Positions 1-11,021 of a stretch of 64,000 nt of DNA are shown here, piece by piece. The translations under genes were made by a program, and so were the position numbers. Each line of letters starts with the position of its first letter. The first letter of the stretch is position 1. Under the pieces are notes generated by a model. That model was not told the DNA's origin. It was given only the letters and a program-made list of their open reading frames with translations, and did not search any database. Source of the DNA: Dimorphilus gyrociliatus (Eukaryota; Annelida; Polychaeta; Dinophilidae); NCBI GenBank assembly GCA_904063045.1, contig CAJFCJ010000012.1:1116001-1180000 (forward strand), given 5' to 3'.

Positions 1-213
1 ATGGACAGAATGTCATTCGCGTTAGTTCAGGTAGGCAAATTACTTTATTTGCATTTAAATTAGTAAACGCTTGTTTCCTTATGTTTCTTCATCTTTCATC
101 CTATAAAATTTGTAATTGCTATTCGGTCTACTTTATATGCATGAAATTCACCAATCAACCATTAAGTATTAGAATTGAGTCCAATAAAGCTAAAAGTTAA
201 CTACATTTTTTAG

Positions 214-3039
214 CTAGTTTAGAGGATTCTGCTGCGAAATTCTGTTATGGACAAGTGGCTTTATCGCATCATAAACGTCTGTGGATCAGTAAGTATAAAT
301 TTATGGGTATTAACAAAATCCAATATTTGTCAGTAGGGCAATCACTTAGTTTTCTAATAATCCCAATTTGAATACGTTAAATTGGTAAGATCTAATCTCT
401 CAAAAAGCTTACAATGTTTGCTGTTACGCAATTTTGTTGATTACATAATATATCAAATAGGCTAAGGAGATGAGATGTGTCGCGTGTATAAATACTTTTG
501 CTCAGCTTTTCTCTTTATTAACGTTATTGTTACTGCACATAGTCGATCAGCAACGTTCCTGGCTCCCGTGTCCTAAACTCGGTGGATATTTGTTCGAAAT
601 TATTGGAGGAGAAAAGGTAAATTTGAGCATCTTCATTATAGTCTATAATAATTTAATTACGTATCCTTCTTCGGGTAATTATTAGTCTTCGTGCCCGAAT
701 TCCAGGAAATATTCAAGATTGGAAAGTGAGTGTTCGTCTACGGAGGGATTACTCATGTTTTTTCGAGCAGCGGAATGTAACCCATTCTCAAATTACAAGC
801 ATAAATTTGCAAGATTTCTCTGTTGGGCTGATTGGATTGAAAACAACTATATTCATATCGTTTTAGGCTTTCATTCAAATTCAGCTCGTTACTTGCTTGT
901 AAGTTATTTATTATAATTATCCCAGAGTAGCACAACAATCTTGAAACTCATTAGTAATTGAGATTATTCAAGTGAGCATATAATTGTATAAAGTAACCTT
1001 TTATAAGTAGAATTTTTTACTTTCCTTAAACAACCTTACAATAAAAGCAACTCTCAGCGCGAGATCGTACCTCGAAGCTTTTTCCTCTAAGGCTTTAACT
1101 AAGCCTAATTATGAGAAGAAAACTTTTTTAAGGGTAATAAATTCTATAAAATAATACAAATAAGTAAGAGGGAAAAAAGCGAAAATAGACTGGAAAACTT
1201 AAAAGTTCTATATAAATACATTATCGGAAAGCATATACTGATTTTTAAATAATACATATTAAATGAATATTTCTAGAAAATACCACGCCACCTATCTAAT
1301 TCTCCGAATCACGTTACAAATGCAAAGGTATTTACGAACGTGATAATTCCTAAAGAAGAAGAGGAAGAATCACTAGAAGTTCATTTCTTTCGGCTACGTT
1401 TAAAAAGGAGTGATAATGGTCCCTGTTTTGACAATAATATTGACTGCAATAAGATAGTCAAAAAGAAAAAATGCAATATTAAAAGATTTGCCCGTCACTG
1501 TCAAAAATCCTGTGGTTTTTGTCAATTCCTTCTTCCCCCTGAGTCAAAGTGTGAAATGCCAGAAAATATTATAGGTTCGTGGACGTGGTACGAATCTCAG
1601 TTTTACGAAACAGTTAAGTTTCTAATAAATTCCCAGTTTTTTTTTCTTTCGGCTTAGCGTAAATCTCATTAAATTTTTTATTATTAAATTCAAACTTAAC
1701 AGGTTAATATTGATAGAAATAGTATTAAATTTGATAAATTCGGCACTTTTACTTGTAAGTCAATTAGTTTTGAAAGGAATTTGTTTATTGCTGTCGCGAA
1801 CTCTGAACATGGATGGTAATTAGTTTTAACTTTCGTAGTTTATTAATTATTCATGATTTTTGCTGCAAAATAGCTCAACAAGATATGTCTGCTTTAATAT
1901 AAAAAGACTGGATTATGATTTACTTTCCTTAAGAATTTGTAAGTTAAGCTAAGCGCCATCTGTTTTTTTCTACAATCCTTACTCGAGAGCAATAATGTTT
2001 TCTTTTGTTAAATAGCTCATACAAGTTTCGATAAGCGGGCAAGTTTCGATGAAATGTGTTTGTTTAGAGATGACCCTAAACCAATTGGGAGAATAATACA
2101 TTCAAGTAGTTCTAAAATTTTGTTACCAGATAGCAAAATTGCCATTAAAAGTTGCGGATTAGACGGAACCATTATGACGACGTTTAATTTCGCAAAAGGG
2201 GGTATCCACTGTGATGGAACATTATCAGATTGGAATAGACAAGAATGCAATCCGTCGAATACACTTCAAATGAAAACCAAATCTTGTTCCGATACAGAGC
2301 AATATAATTTAGGTATAGCATAAGCTGTTTACGTTTAGTCAATTCATTTTTAAGAGAAAATAGGCGATTTTATAATTAATAAATTGATCAAATAATAATC
2401 AGATTTTAACTGCGAAGCTTATTATAAGATAAATAAAGATAAAAGTTATCTGATCACGAGCTATGGAAAGCATAAACCTCTCCATTATAATTGCTGGGTT
2501 ATCGATTTGACTCCCATTAGAGGCTCTCAGTTTTCTTGGATTCAAGCAGTTCGTATGAGAGACGCTCAATGTAGCTTATTGCATGCGAGAGAGCTAATCG
2601 ATGTTTCAACTGTCGACGTTACAGTATGGTTGCAAAAAGGTAGTTTTTATTTCTTAAGTCTTATAAAAAATGAGTAGGCCTACCGCTACTGAAAATTTTT
2701 CCCATAGATTACAGAGAAAAGATGTGCGGAAATTTGAGAAATGATTCTACGACCAGAAAAAGCATTTGTAGGTATTTATGACACAGGCTTTTTTATTGAA
2801 ATAGAATAATTTTGATTTGAATAGACACAAGGAATGATTCGCATACAATATCTATGAGACAAGATAAGGATCCAACAATTTATGAGAAGGTAGATAGAGG
2901 CCTAGGAAGAAATTCAGCACGTCAATATCGTTCAAAATTAGTCTACACACTCTTTCAACAAATGGCTATCATTCAGCTAATAAACGAGTTTTGGCAGCTA
3001 AAATGGTTAATTTATACGAATTCCTACGAAATAACTTAA
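214..3039 (+). CDS. Secreted Cys-rich protein with ShKT domain, copy A (5' end missing)
   Basis: Ten exons can be chained with consistent phase: 214-288, 543-616, 686-898, 1277-1612, 1703-1815, 1874-1938, 2016-2312, 2403-2639, 2708-2767, 2825-3039. The chain enters in phase 1, so the signal-peptide exon is still missing. The paralogue at 34.2-38.0 kb also has a first exon ending in phase 1. Positions 1-30 hold an ATG and a GT donor but do not fit that phase. The exon at 1277-1612 encodes a six-cysteine ShKT module (CFDNNIDC ... HCQKSCGFC), a fold found in potassium-channel toxins and in many harmless extracellular proteins. On either side are similar Cys/Trp-rich modules with the pattern S-x-x-E-x-x-C ... 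L-x-F ... C (exons 686-898 and 2016-2312). Function unknown; probably extracellular. The tail is only mildly hydrophobic, unlike copy B. Confidence 0.75.
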
Positions 3040-3220
3040 GAATGTAGCGTTAAAGACGAAGATAAGGGAAAATTGAGAGAGAAAGAGACAAATTCTTCAG
3101 CAAGTTCCAAGTTATGCGCATTGAATATTTTAATTACTGAGATAAATTATAATTATAAAATTTTAATGTATTAATGACGTCAAAGACATTTTTAAAGAAA
3201 ATCAGTGAAAATATACACAG

Positions 3221-3235
3221 TATATATATACACAC

Positions 3236-3294
<59 letters not shown>

Positions 3295-3296
3295 AA
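3221..3296. repeat. (TA)n microsatellite
   Basis: Nearly pure TA dinucleotide run with a short CACACG interruption near its left end. It lies between the ShKT gene and the next small gene. Open frames through it (Tyr-Ile repeats) are artefacts. Confidence 0.95.
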
Positions 3297-3373
3297 TGCT
3301 TTAGTATTTTGATATTTATTACAATAATAAGACCTAATTCATTACATAGTACACAAAAGATAAAATATTAATT

Positions 3374-3792
3374 ATGCTAAGATACGATAAAAATTCAAGG
3401 ATCAGAAATGTGGAACGTCGAAAGGATATTAAAAAGTAAATTTTATGTTAATTAGACCATCAACATTCAATTTTATAACGTTTATTCAAAAATAATGTCT
3501 TAGAGCAAGGGGAGAATCTTCAGAAGCATTTAAAAGAGCTTTTGAAGAAAGAGATTACACGGAATGTTGCTATATGCCGTCCGGTTCAGCCCATTTAGGT
3601 CGAATGAACAATGGGCGACAAGAGGGAGTTACCGACCGCGTCTCTTCAGCTGGCTACATGAAAAGTGACAATCAGCCGTTAAGGCAACAACAAAGGGAAT
3701 TTATGAGTCGAAAGAATCGGATGACAAGTACTTTGCACACGAAGAACACTTTTAATTGCTTGGATAAAAATGGTCCAAAGAGCGAGAATTGA
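3374..3792 (+). CDS. Small basic protein, unrecognised (2 exons)
   Basis: Predicted exons are 3374-3435 and 3504-3792, with a 68-nt GTAAAT...TTAG intron. The split codon joins in frame and gives 351 nt (116 aa). The product is Lys/Arg-rich and low in hydrophobic residues. It begins MLRYDKNSRIRNVERRKDIK, has a CC pair in the middle and a Gln/Arg-rich C-terminal half. No signal peptide, membrane segment or known domain is visible. It starts 335 nt after the ShKT gene on the same strand. The frame does not match a splice from that gene's last exon, so I treat it as separate; an additional upstream exon cannot be excluded. Composition resembles the disordered basic proteins elsewhere in the window. 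Confidence 0.5.
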
Positions 3793-4136
3793 CGGCGTCC
3801 AATATTAAAAGAGCGTAGAATTTTTGTATTGACAGTATTGATTATCGATATACGATTATAGCGCCTTGTGCATTTATAAAGCCAACGTTTCAAATTGTTG
3901 TGCTATTCACACAGCAATTAGTGTACCACCACCACAGCTTTCGCTCTCTTTCTCTATCATTATTCTCAGCTAGAGTTTCGTCCACGTTTTATAAACATGA
4001 AGATAAAAGAAAACTTTGTGATTATTCTATTGAAATATTAAAATTATATATATATATTTATATATATAAATCAAAAGAAAATATATTATAAATAAGGAAT
4101 CGGGACGAAAAAATAAACTACTGAAAAACTTTTCCT

Positions 4137-4950
4137 ATGTTGAGAATGTTAAATAGTTATTGCTTTTTACCTCCGATTAGGAAAGGAGGTGGACGGTTCA
4201 AAAAGAAATACGAAAAGAAATTAGAGAAGGAGAGAAATTTTATGTATCCTTCTCTTCCTCCACTTCCATCGAAAGGAAGATCGATTGAAGAGGAAGTTAG
4301 AAGTTTTAAATTATGGAATAGCTTAAAACCTACTGTTACTAAAGTACACGATAGTCTCCCAACCTTAGAAGGTAAATATTTCTCTTATTTTTCCGGCTTG
4401 TTTGCTCTAATACTCGAGTAAGCAGACTGCCTGTTAATTATAGAAAGTATACGTAAATGATATGTTATTTCTATAAAATGGAGACTCTTCATAGGGTTAT
4501 GCGAATGTAAATTAAGAGCATTTAAGAAAAATATTATCATCTTCAAGTATTTCAATCAAATTTTTCGGGCAATATTTACACCTCTTTCTATTTCTACACG
4601 AGACTTTTTTCTACTCACCAAAGTATGAACAACTTAAAGCATATCTTCTAATAATAATTATAGTATAAATACCACGTGACAAGCTGATTAAATAAACTAT
4701 TATTTATAAATAAAAAGCGTTATTTGTATATATTTTAATTAAATGAAACAATTTATCTTTTATAGTGGTATTAACCGAAAAAATTGAAATGAAAAGGAGC
4801 GAAAATAAAAGGAGAGGAACGGTTTGTTTAGCTGTTAATAGTCCAAACGTTGGACGGGGAGTTATTGATCCTCTAGCCCGGCGGGGCAGTAGAGCTCCTG
4901 CTCTCCCCTCTTTCCCATTTACACTTGATACTCCTAGAATAGAGGAATAG
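4137..4950 (+). CDS. Small basic disordered protein, unrecognised (2 exons)
   Basis: Exons 4137-4371 and 4766-4950 are joined across a 394-nt GTAAAT...ATAG intron. The phase-1 codon closes in frame, giving 139 aa. The N-terminal half contains a Gly/Lys-rich stretch (RKGGGRFKKKYEKKLEKER) followed by a Pro-rich SLPPLPSKG segment. The C-terminal half is Arg-rich and ends DTPRIEE. There is no signal peptide or membrane segment. Two methionines (codons 1 and 4) could both start the protein. I do not recognise the family; the style (basic, Ser/Pro/Arg patches) is common in microtubule- or cilium-associated small proteins, but that is only a composition-based guess. The open frame across both exons and the matching phase are the main support. 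Confidence 0.55.
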
Positions 4951-5594
4951 AAAAACATTTAATTGAACATGGCTTTATTACATTGCTAATAAATTTTTAT
5001 AAATAAATAAATTGAATTTGAAATGACAGTTTTTCAATTTAATTAAGTTTTAATTGATATAAAATAAAATTAGATTAGATTTACCAAACAAACAAAATAG
5101 ACAAAACACATTCGATATATTTGAAAAATAAGATGAGAAACGAATCATTATAATCAGCGGTTCGTTTCTTTGAAGAAGTCTCCTTTTAATTCTTTTGGGA
5201 TAAAAATAAGATTACGCATTACGAATCACTTAAAAAGGGAATCAAAGATAAAATCCTTCGTAAGGGCGAAAAATTGGAAAGGTGATGAATCCCTTAAAGA
5301 GCTAAATCCTGTAAGAAGATATTGTATAACACTTGCACTTGAAGTCGTGTATGTTGCGGGGTTATGACTTTAAAGGGAAAAATTAGAAGGAAGGATTAAA
5401 AAGATATTTCAAGTCACACGATAAGTTATTTTTAACAGCTAATCCTGCTTTTATCGCCTCGAAAGTTATAACTGAAAATGTTTTTTTTGGTATTACGTAA
5501 TATCTTGTATTCAACATTATACAACTTGAATCATTGAACATTAGAATGAAAAATCGAAAAATTTAACTCAAAAGATTAGAGCAAAGATCTGCTC

Positions 5595-6626
5595 TTAGGA
5601 CAATTCGCAGAAACATTTGTCTTGGGGACAGTTGGGAGGGAAATGAGCGCAATTGAGTTCACACCATTTATCTTTGTTTGGATCTCCTAACCACTCTCCG
5701 ATTCCTCTACATCTTACACCTGAAAAATGAATAAAATTTTATTCAATCCTATTCATTAAGAAAGCGGGAGTTTTACCTGGAATTGATGACGGCCAAGGTG
5801 AAGGAGTTGGGTCTGTTGCTGGAACGGACGGTGTTGGACCTGCTGTGGCAGGTGGGGGGAAATTCTTACCTATAGCCACGTCAGAACATCCATAAAATTG
5901 TTCTTGAGGTCCGCAGCCAACGCATCCAGATCCTGATCCTGGATCCTGACCCCATGAATTACCACAATTCCACTTCCATTGTATGACACAATTTTGACAC
6001 TCAAGATTGTCGGGGAGCTTGACCTTAAAATGATATGGCTTGTTTTCCGATTGTAGAAGATGCCATCTCTTTGAGCCATCTTCAAATTCGAGGATATTGT
6101 TGTCAAAACATTCGTTGGTTATAGGACTATTTTGTAATGACTAATGCTTTAGTAATTGTAAAAGTGCCTATTAACAACAAAACTTACTTTCCAGCTGTGT
6201 CTTGACTACATATTCTAAATTCAAACCATCCCCTATGATTAGCGGTGATTTCAACAGTAATGTCTATAACTTGTCCTGTTTGATATAGTCTTGTAACAAC
6301 ACCATTACCAAATTTACCGCCGAATTCATTATCCCTTGGAGTAGGTTGATTCCACGGATCTCCACATGGACCGCATTTACCTTGCATAGGTCCGTGTTGA
6401 TGCTGTCGACATATTTTTTATAAATTACTATTGTTTTAATAAATGATATTGAATTGCTTACTCCTGCTCCTCCGCAATTCAATTCATTGTCATTGTAGTT
6501 AGGTGGATTATCAAAGCCGTCTCTCCACATACTGCTTCTCGACGGTGGTTCTCTTAGTCTACCATGGGCATTAATAGAACTTGGTATTACTGCTAACCCG
6601 AATAAAATACAATAAAATAACTTCAT
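5595..6626 (-). CDS. Lytic polysaccharide monooxygenase, AA15 family
   Basis: Four exons on the minus strand, 6626-6462, 6402-6188, 6126-5777 and 5719-5595, give 855 nt (284 aa) with all phases closing. A 20-residue signal peptide ends at INA and exposes His21 (HGRLREPPSR), the N-terminal histidine of the copper-binding histidine brace. The second brace histidine is His111 (ITANHRGWFEFRIC). The core continues through CVIQWKWNCGNSWG and GCGPQEQFYGCSDV (residues 171-210), typical of AA15 enzymes, with Phe204/Tyr205 near the axial copper position. A Pro/Thr linker then leads to a Cys-rich C-terminal domain (about 243-284: CRGIGEWLG ... CPQDKCFCELS) of the sort that follows LPMO or chitinase domains in invertebrates. 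Known AA15 enzymes oxidatively cleave chitin or cellulose outside the cell. Substrate is not decided by the sequence. Confidence 0.93.
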
Positions 6627-7605
6627 CGTTATGGTTTAAAGTTATGTGAATAATGATAAATTGTGCATTTTATACTTTGATGGTGTGGGTTACAGCATCA
6701 GTTTATCTAGAAAAAAAAGCAAAACAACCGTAATTAAACGTACTATCTATCCTTTCAAATCTACAACAAAAAAGATTAATACATTTTACTAGTTCAATAA
6801 ATAAATAGAATGTAGAATATAAGAATAAAGGCAATTTCTAGAATATATAAATAGTATTAAATTATTAAAAGCATATAATCTCATTCAAAAGACTATAAAA
6901 ATGTGCAAAAACCTAAGAAGGAATAGAATAATACTAATTTTTTTTGTTGTGTTCTAAGTTAAAAATTATATTTTCTATAATTCTTTTCTACCATTCAAGC
7001 TCTAGGTGAAAAAAAGGGTGCTTAGGAGAAGTATATTTAAACGATTCTTTATTCTATTCACTCTGTTTAGACTTACATTCCGATAGTTTATAATTACTTT
7101 TGTTAGCAAGCTATTCGGAAAGAATAAGGTGAAAAGTTTCAATCATATAGCAATATTATTTGAATTCCAAAGTTAGTTAATAATCGACCTTCCTTTTTTT
7201 AGTTTTTCGTCAATCATTTTTTGCTTGAATAATTTAGTAGCATAAAAAAAAGAAGTCCATTGAAAATAGTTTTTGTAAAGAAACCCAATGCAAGTGCCCT
7301 TACATTGAAGTAATAATGTTTTCAAATTTTTTTTTGGGCTTGCCATACAACAGCAGGTGATATTTTGATAAAGAAATTGCGTTATCTTGAATATTTCTTT
7401 TTTTGAAATATGCGTTCACTTAAAAATAAATTGCCATGGTTTAAACAAAACTTAAGTGTTATCTATAAAATTAATAGAAAAAAATAGTCCTGTAATTTTC
7501 CCTCAATGATAAGATATTGATTACAAAGTTTCAAAGACTAAAAGGCATAGAGCAATTTATTTCTATTGTTTAAGTTACGCTAATAATTAGTGTTTATTTA
7601 TTTAG
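6627..7605. other. Intergenic, about 1 kb, nothing recognised
   Basis: A+T-rich sequence between the LPMO start codon and the stop of the next minus-strand gene. It should contain the LPMO promoter just right of 6626. I see no open frame with splice support, no RNA gene and no long repeat. Confidence 0.6.
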
Positions 7606-7906
7606 TCAATCGTCGTCATTATCTTGGAAATGTTGATCAATAAAAAACTCTAGGACTTGTTTATCATTTAATTCCTGTCCCATCTCAGGTTGAAGGTTAA
7701 AGTCTTTCGCGTCGTATTCTTCCCTTAGTCCTCTCATTCCGTGAAATTCTCCATTAAAATCCAATCTTCCCAACGGGGGCAGTCTTAAATAAACCATTTA
7801 ATGAATATAAACAAAACAGGCGATTTGAAATTGTGTACTACCTAGCTTCCGTTAAATAAAGAAAGAATAAAGATAAAAGCAGCGTGAATTTCAGAGCGCA
7901 ATTCAT
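7606..7906 (-). CDS. 80-aa secreted peptide precursor, possibly a neuropeptide
   Basis: Two exons, 7906-7842 and 7783-7606, flank a 58-nt intron; the split AG|A codon closes in frame (243 nt, 80 aa). The first exon encodes a clear signal peptide (MNCALKFTLLLSLFFLYLTE, cleavage probably after A21). The mature part is 59 aa, has no cysteine or membrane segment and ends in an acidic tail (QDNDDD). Near its start is FHGMRG, which fits the FxGxR-Gly pattern of protostome tachykinin-related peptides, where the Gly becomes a C-terminal amide. However, it is followed by Leu-Arg and no dibasic cleavage site is present, and there is only one copy. It may be an unrelated small secreted protein. The signal peptide is sound; the neuropeptide reading is a hypothesis. 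Confidence 0.6.
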
Positions 7907-8137
7907 CTCTAAATGACTGTAAACACGAACGACAAACAACGCCCCTTTTTTTGTGAAAACCTACCTTTTCGCATGCAAATATTGTGTTTTTGTATAGGCT
8001 GACCTAATTATATGGTTTATCTAGAATTAAAAGTAAAGGACGAATTCAAGCTTCAAAGTTCAAGATTATCAAATAAAGAATAAATAGTAGTTTATGTTCT
8101 AAATGTTAGGTCATTCACACAGTTACAAAGAGAAATT

Positions 8138-9217
8138 ATGGAGGAAGTAAAGAACATTTCGTTAACTTATCCAAAATTTATTCACAAAGCCTGGGAATAT
8201 CTATACGACGACTATTTCCAGGGAGACGAATATTCATTGGCAGTAAACGGTATATAGATTTATACATTATTCTTTAATCAAGTGATTTGAACTGTTCAAG
8301 TAAAATTGCATTCTGTTGACAGGAACATTTATTTCTAGCAATACTGTTTTCTTCACTATATGTGCATTATTCACATTAGTCGATTGCACTAATAAACCAC
8401 AGTTTATTAGTAAATATGTTATGCAATCAAGGGAAAAACCGGTAAATTATATTTAATATAATGATCATGTCAATGTTATAAAGGTATTTTAAAAAACTTT
8501 AGGTACAGTTACGCTCTGCTTTAAAAGCTTGGCTCTTGGTTCTATTCAATCAAATAATTGTCGCTTATACATTCCTACCACTTATGTATTATTCTTTTAA
8601 GTTAAGAGGGAACAGCTTTGCTAAAACCTTACCCAGCATACCCGAGACAATTTTACATGTCATAGGCTTTAGTGCCGTTGAGGAGATTTTCTTTTATTAT
8701 ACTCACAGGTATAATATTTACACAGTTTTGTGTCTATTTATATTCGAAAGAATGCCCGACTGACACATATTTTTTACAAACATCTTTTAACAGATTACTG
8801 CATCACCCAAAACTTTATAAACATATCCATAAAATACACCATGAATGGCAAGCACCAATTGCTATAGCTTCCCTCTACGCCCACCCATTAGAGCACTTAC
8901 TATCAAATCTGTTTCCAGCAGTATTGGGACCGATAGTTTTCGGCTCTCACGTATTATTGGCTATGGTATGGTTTACGACTGCTCTAATTTCAACTATAAT
9001 CTCTCACATGGGATATCACTTACCGTTTCTCCCATCAACCGAACATCATGATTATCACCATTTAAAATTTACAGACAATTTTGGAGTTTTTGGCATATTA
9101 GACAGACTTCATGGAACTGATAAGAAATTTAGAAAATCGGTACAATTTAAAAGGCATAAAATTTTACTTGGAATGGAGCCTTTAATTGAAACTATACCCA
9201 GTCTAAAAACACAATAA
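8138..9217 (+). CDS. Fatty acid hydroxylase domain protein, FAXDC2-like, copy A
   Basis: Four exons, 8138-8249, 8323-8441, 8503-8708 and 8794-9217, give 861 nt (286 aa) with intron phases 1, 0, 2. The protein has several hydrophobic segments and the three histidine boxes of the membrane-bound fatty acid hydroxylase/sterol desaturase superfamily: THRLLHH (split by the third intron), HKIHH and EHHDYHH, which ligate the di-iron centre. Members use molecular oxygen on lipid substrates in the ER; sequence spacing is closest to FAXDC2 (C5orf4), whose substrate is poorly defined. The neighbouring gene is a tandem paralogue with identical intron phases. AATAAA-like signals lie in the A+T-rich 3' flank. 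Confidence 0.92.
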
Positions 9218-9493
9218 TTCTTAATATCGTATATAATCTAATAACATGATGACGTAACGTTTATTAGTAAATAATGATTTTTTTAAGTGAATAATCCAAA
9301 GGAATTGAAAATGATATGCTACTTATGTCTAATTTATAATTTTAAATACAATAAGACTATTTCTAATCCAAATTCTGATATATTTACTTTTTAAGAAGTG
9401 ATTTTTATGTACTCTTTATAAGAAGATTAAATATAATACTATAGTCTCAAAATCTAAGCTCAATAATAAATATACTTGAACTTTTCTGCAAGC

Positions 9494-9501
9494 AGATGGC
9501 G
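9494..9501 (+). promoter_or_regulatory. AGATGGCG element
   Basis: One of five exact copies of this octamer in the window. It lies between the two hydroxylase genes, about 150 nt before the start codon of copy B. It resembles the core of CTCF or YY1/Pho sites; no binding evidence. Confidence 0.3.
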
Positions 9502-9646
9502 TCACTGAACTATTTCTAAAGAGGTTATCGATTTGTACTGTACCGGATTTCTCAATATTTTGCAAAAGATTATTGTAGATATATCAATCTAATAAATAAT
9601 CAGTTCAAAGTTTAGGGTGTCAGAAAGAACACATCATCTAAGTAAC

Positions 9647-10721
9647 ATGTTGCAGTCCATCTGGAATTTAGTTTATTCGGATATATTTCGTGAAAATCCA
9701 TTTAACGTCACAGTTTATGGTAAAGATATAGATTTAATTGCGTAGTAAAAGTATTTATTATATAAAAAACATATTAATATATACTTAATATGTACTATAG
9801 ATATATAAATTAATAAATATAGACCCTGTTATAAGCATAATTATTTTATAATTATATGTTGTTAGGGTCATTTTTAATCGGAAACGGTTTCTTTTTTGGC
9901 CTTTCTGCTATCTTATCTGTAATTGATTACACTGGAAAACCGAAATTTTTCACTAAATACAAAATTCAACCAAATCGAAATGCTCCGGTAAGAAAATAGT
10001 TCCGATATTTAGTATTACCATATTTGTATTTATTGTAATTTAGGTTGAACCAAAGACACTTTTAAAAGCTTGGCTTTTATCGTTATTTAACCTTATGATT
10101 GTTGGTCCTCTTTATATGATTGGGATGTTTTATCTTTTTCTCTGGAGAGGCAGCCAATTTTCTATCAAATTACCAGCCTATTCAACAATTATCAAAGAAA
10201 TGGTAATATTTATTGCAATTGAGGAGATTCTCTTCTATTATAGTCATAGGTGAGATAACTTATAAATTGCCATTATACTGTAAACAATTACAATGATACT
10301 TTTTTTTAATAGATTATTACATCATCGTCTCTTTTATAAGCGAATTCATAAAATCCATCACGATTTTCAAGCTCCGATGGCAGTGACTGCTGTCTACGCC
10401 CACCCAGTTGAGCACATAGTTTCAAATTTAACACCTATTATTGCTGGTCCATTAATCTTGGGTTCTCATATTGGAGTCGTCCTTCTGTGGTTTATAATAG
10501 CTTTGCAAGCAACAGTAATCGATCACATGGGATATCATTTACCATTTGTTAAATCGCCAGAATTCCATGACTATCATCACTTAAAATTCACCTGCAATTT
10601 TGGAGTGTTAGGATTCCTTGATTGGTTACACAAAACTGATTTAGCTTTCAGGCGTTCTAAGGCTCATCAGAGGCATAAAATCTTGCTTGGTTTTACACCT
10701 CTGAGCCAATCGATTCAATAA
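9647..10721 (+). CDS. FAXDC2-like fatty acid hydroxylase, copy B, with apparent frame break
   Basis: The exons mirror copy A: 9647-9719, 9867-9987, 10044-10249 and 10313-10721. Exon 3 has exactly the same length as in copy A (206 nt), and the last intron splits the same Arg codon. All histidine boxes are present (SHRLLHH, HKIHH, FHDYHH). Exon 2 is 121 nt, where 122 would keep frame. The first part reads GSFLIGNGFFFG in one frame and the rest reads LSAILSVIDYTG in another, the shift falling next to a T run at about 9890-9901. If one base is missing from the assembly, the protein would be 269 aa. Alternatively copy B is a recent pseudogene, but the rest of it is intact and well conserved. AATAAA overlaps the stop codon (10717-10722). 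Confidence 0.8.
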
Positions 10722-11021
10722 AGAAAAGAAAATTGTTTTTTAATATAAAGATTTCATATTTTTCCTTTGAGGTTGCTAAGATACCTATTGAAAAGCTTCT
10801 AAAACTTGCGATTATTAGCATAAGCCTATAAACGACTTGTAAAATAAAATAAGCACAATAAGTTATTCCTGCTTGTAATAAATGGCCGGCAAACGTGTTG
10901 ACTTGTTTAAATTTTCGACAGGCTTGTCAATTTATAGGAGGAGTTTAAATGTTAGCGTTTGAATAGGAGATAAATATTTGCTATACTCGTTCCATAAGCC
11001 AATTATACATAATTCTTAACC

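Noticed and set aside
1-30. ATG followed by a GT donor at the window edge as first exon of ShKT copy A
   Set aside because: It ends in phase 0 or has no ATG in the needed phase, while the next exon requires phase 1. The true start may be outside the window.
1421-1527. ShKT domain read as evidence of a venom toxin
   Set aside because: The fold is widespread in ordinary extracellular proteins, and here it is one module in a large multi-domain protein.
5170-5367. 65-codon open frame, basic (KKSPFNSFGIKIRLR ...)
   Set aside because: No ATG, no partner exon with matching phase, and no recognised motif. It could be an exon but I cannot support it.
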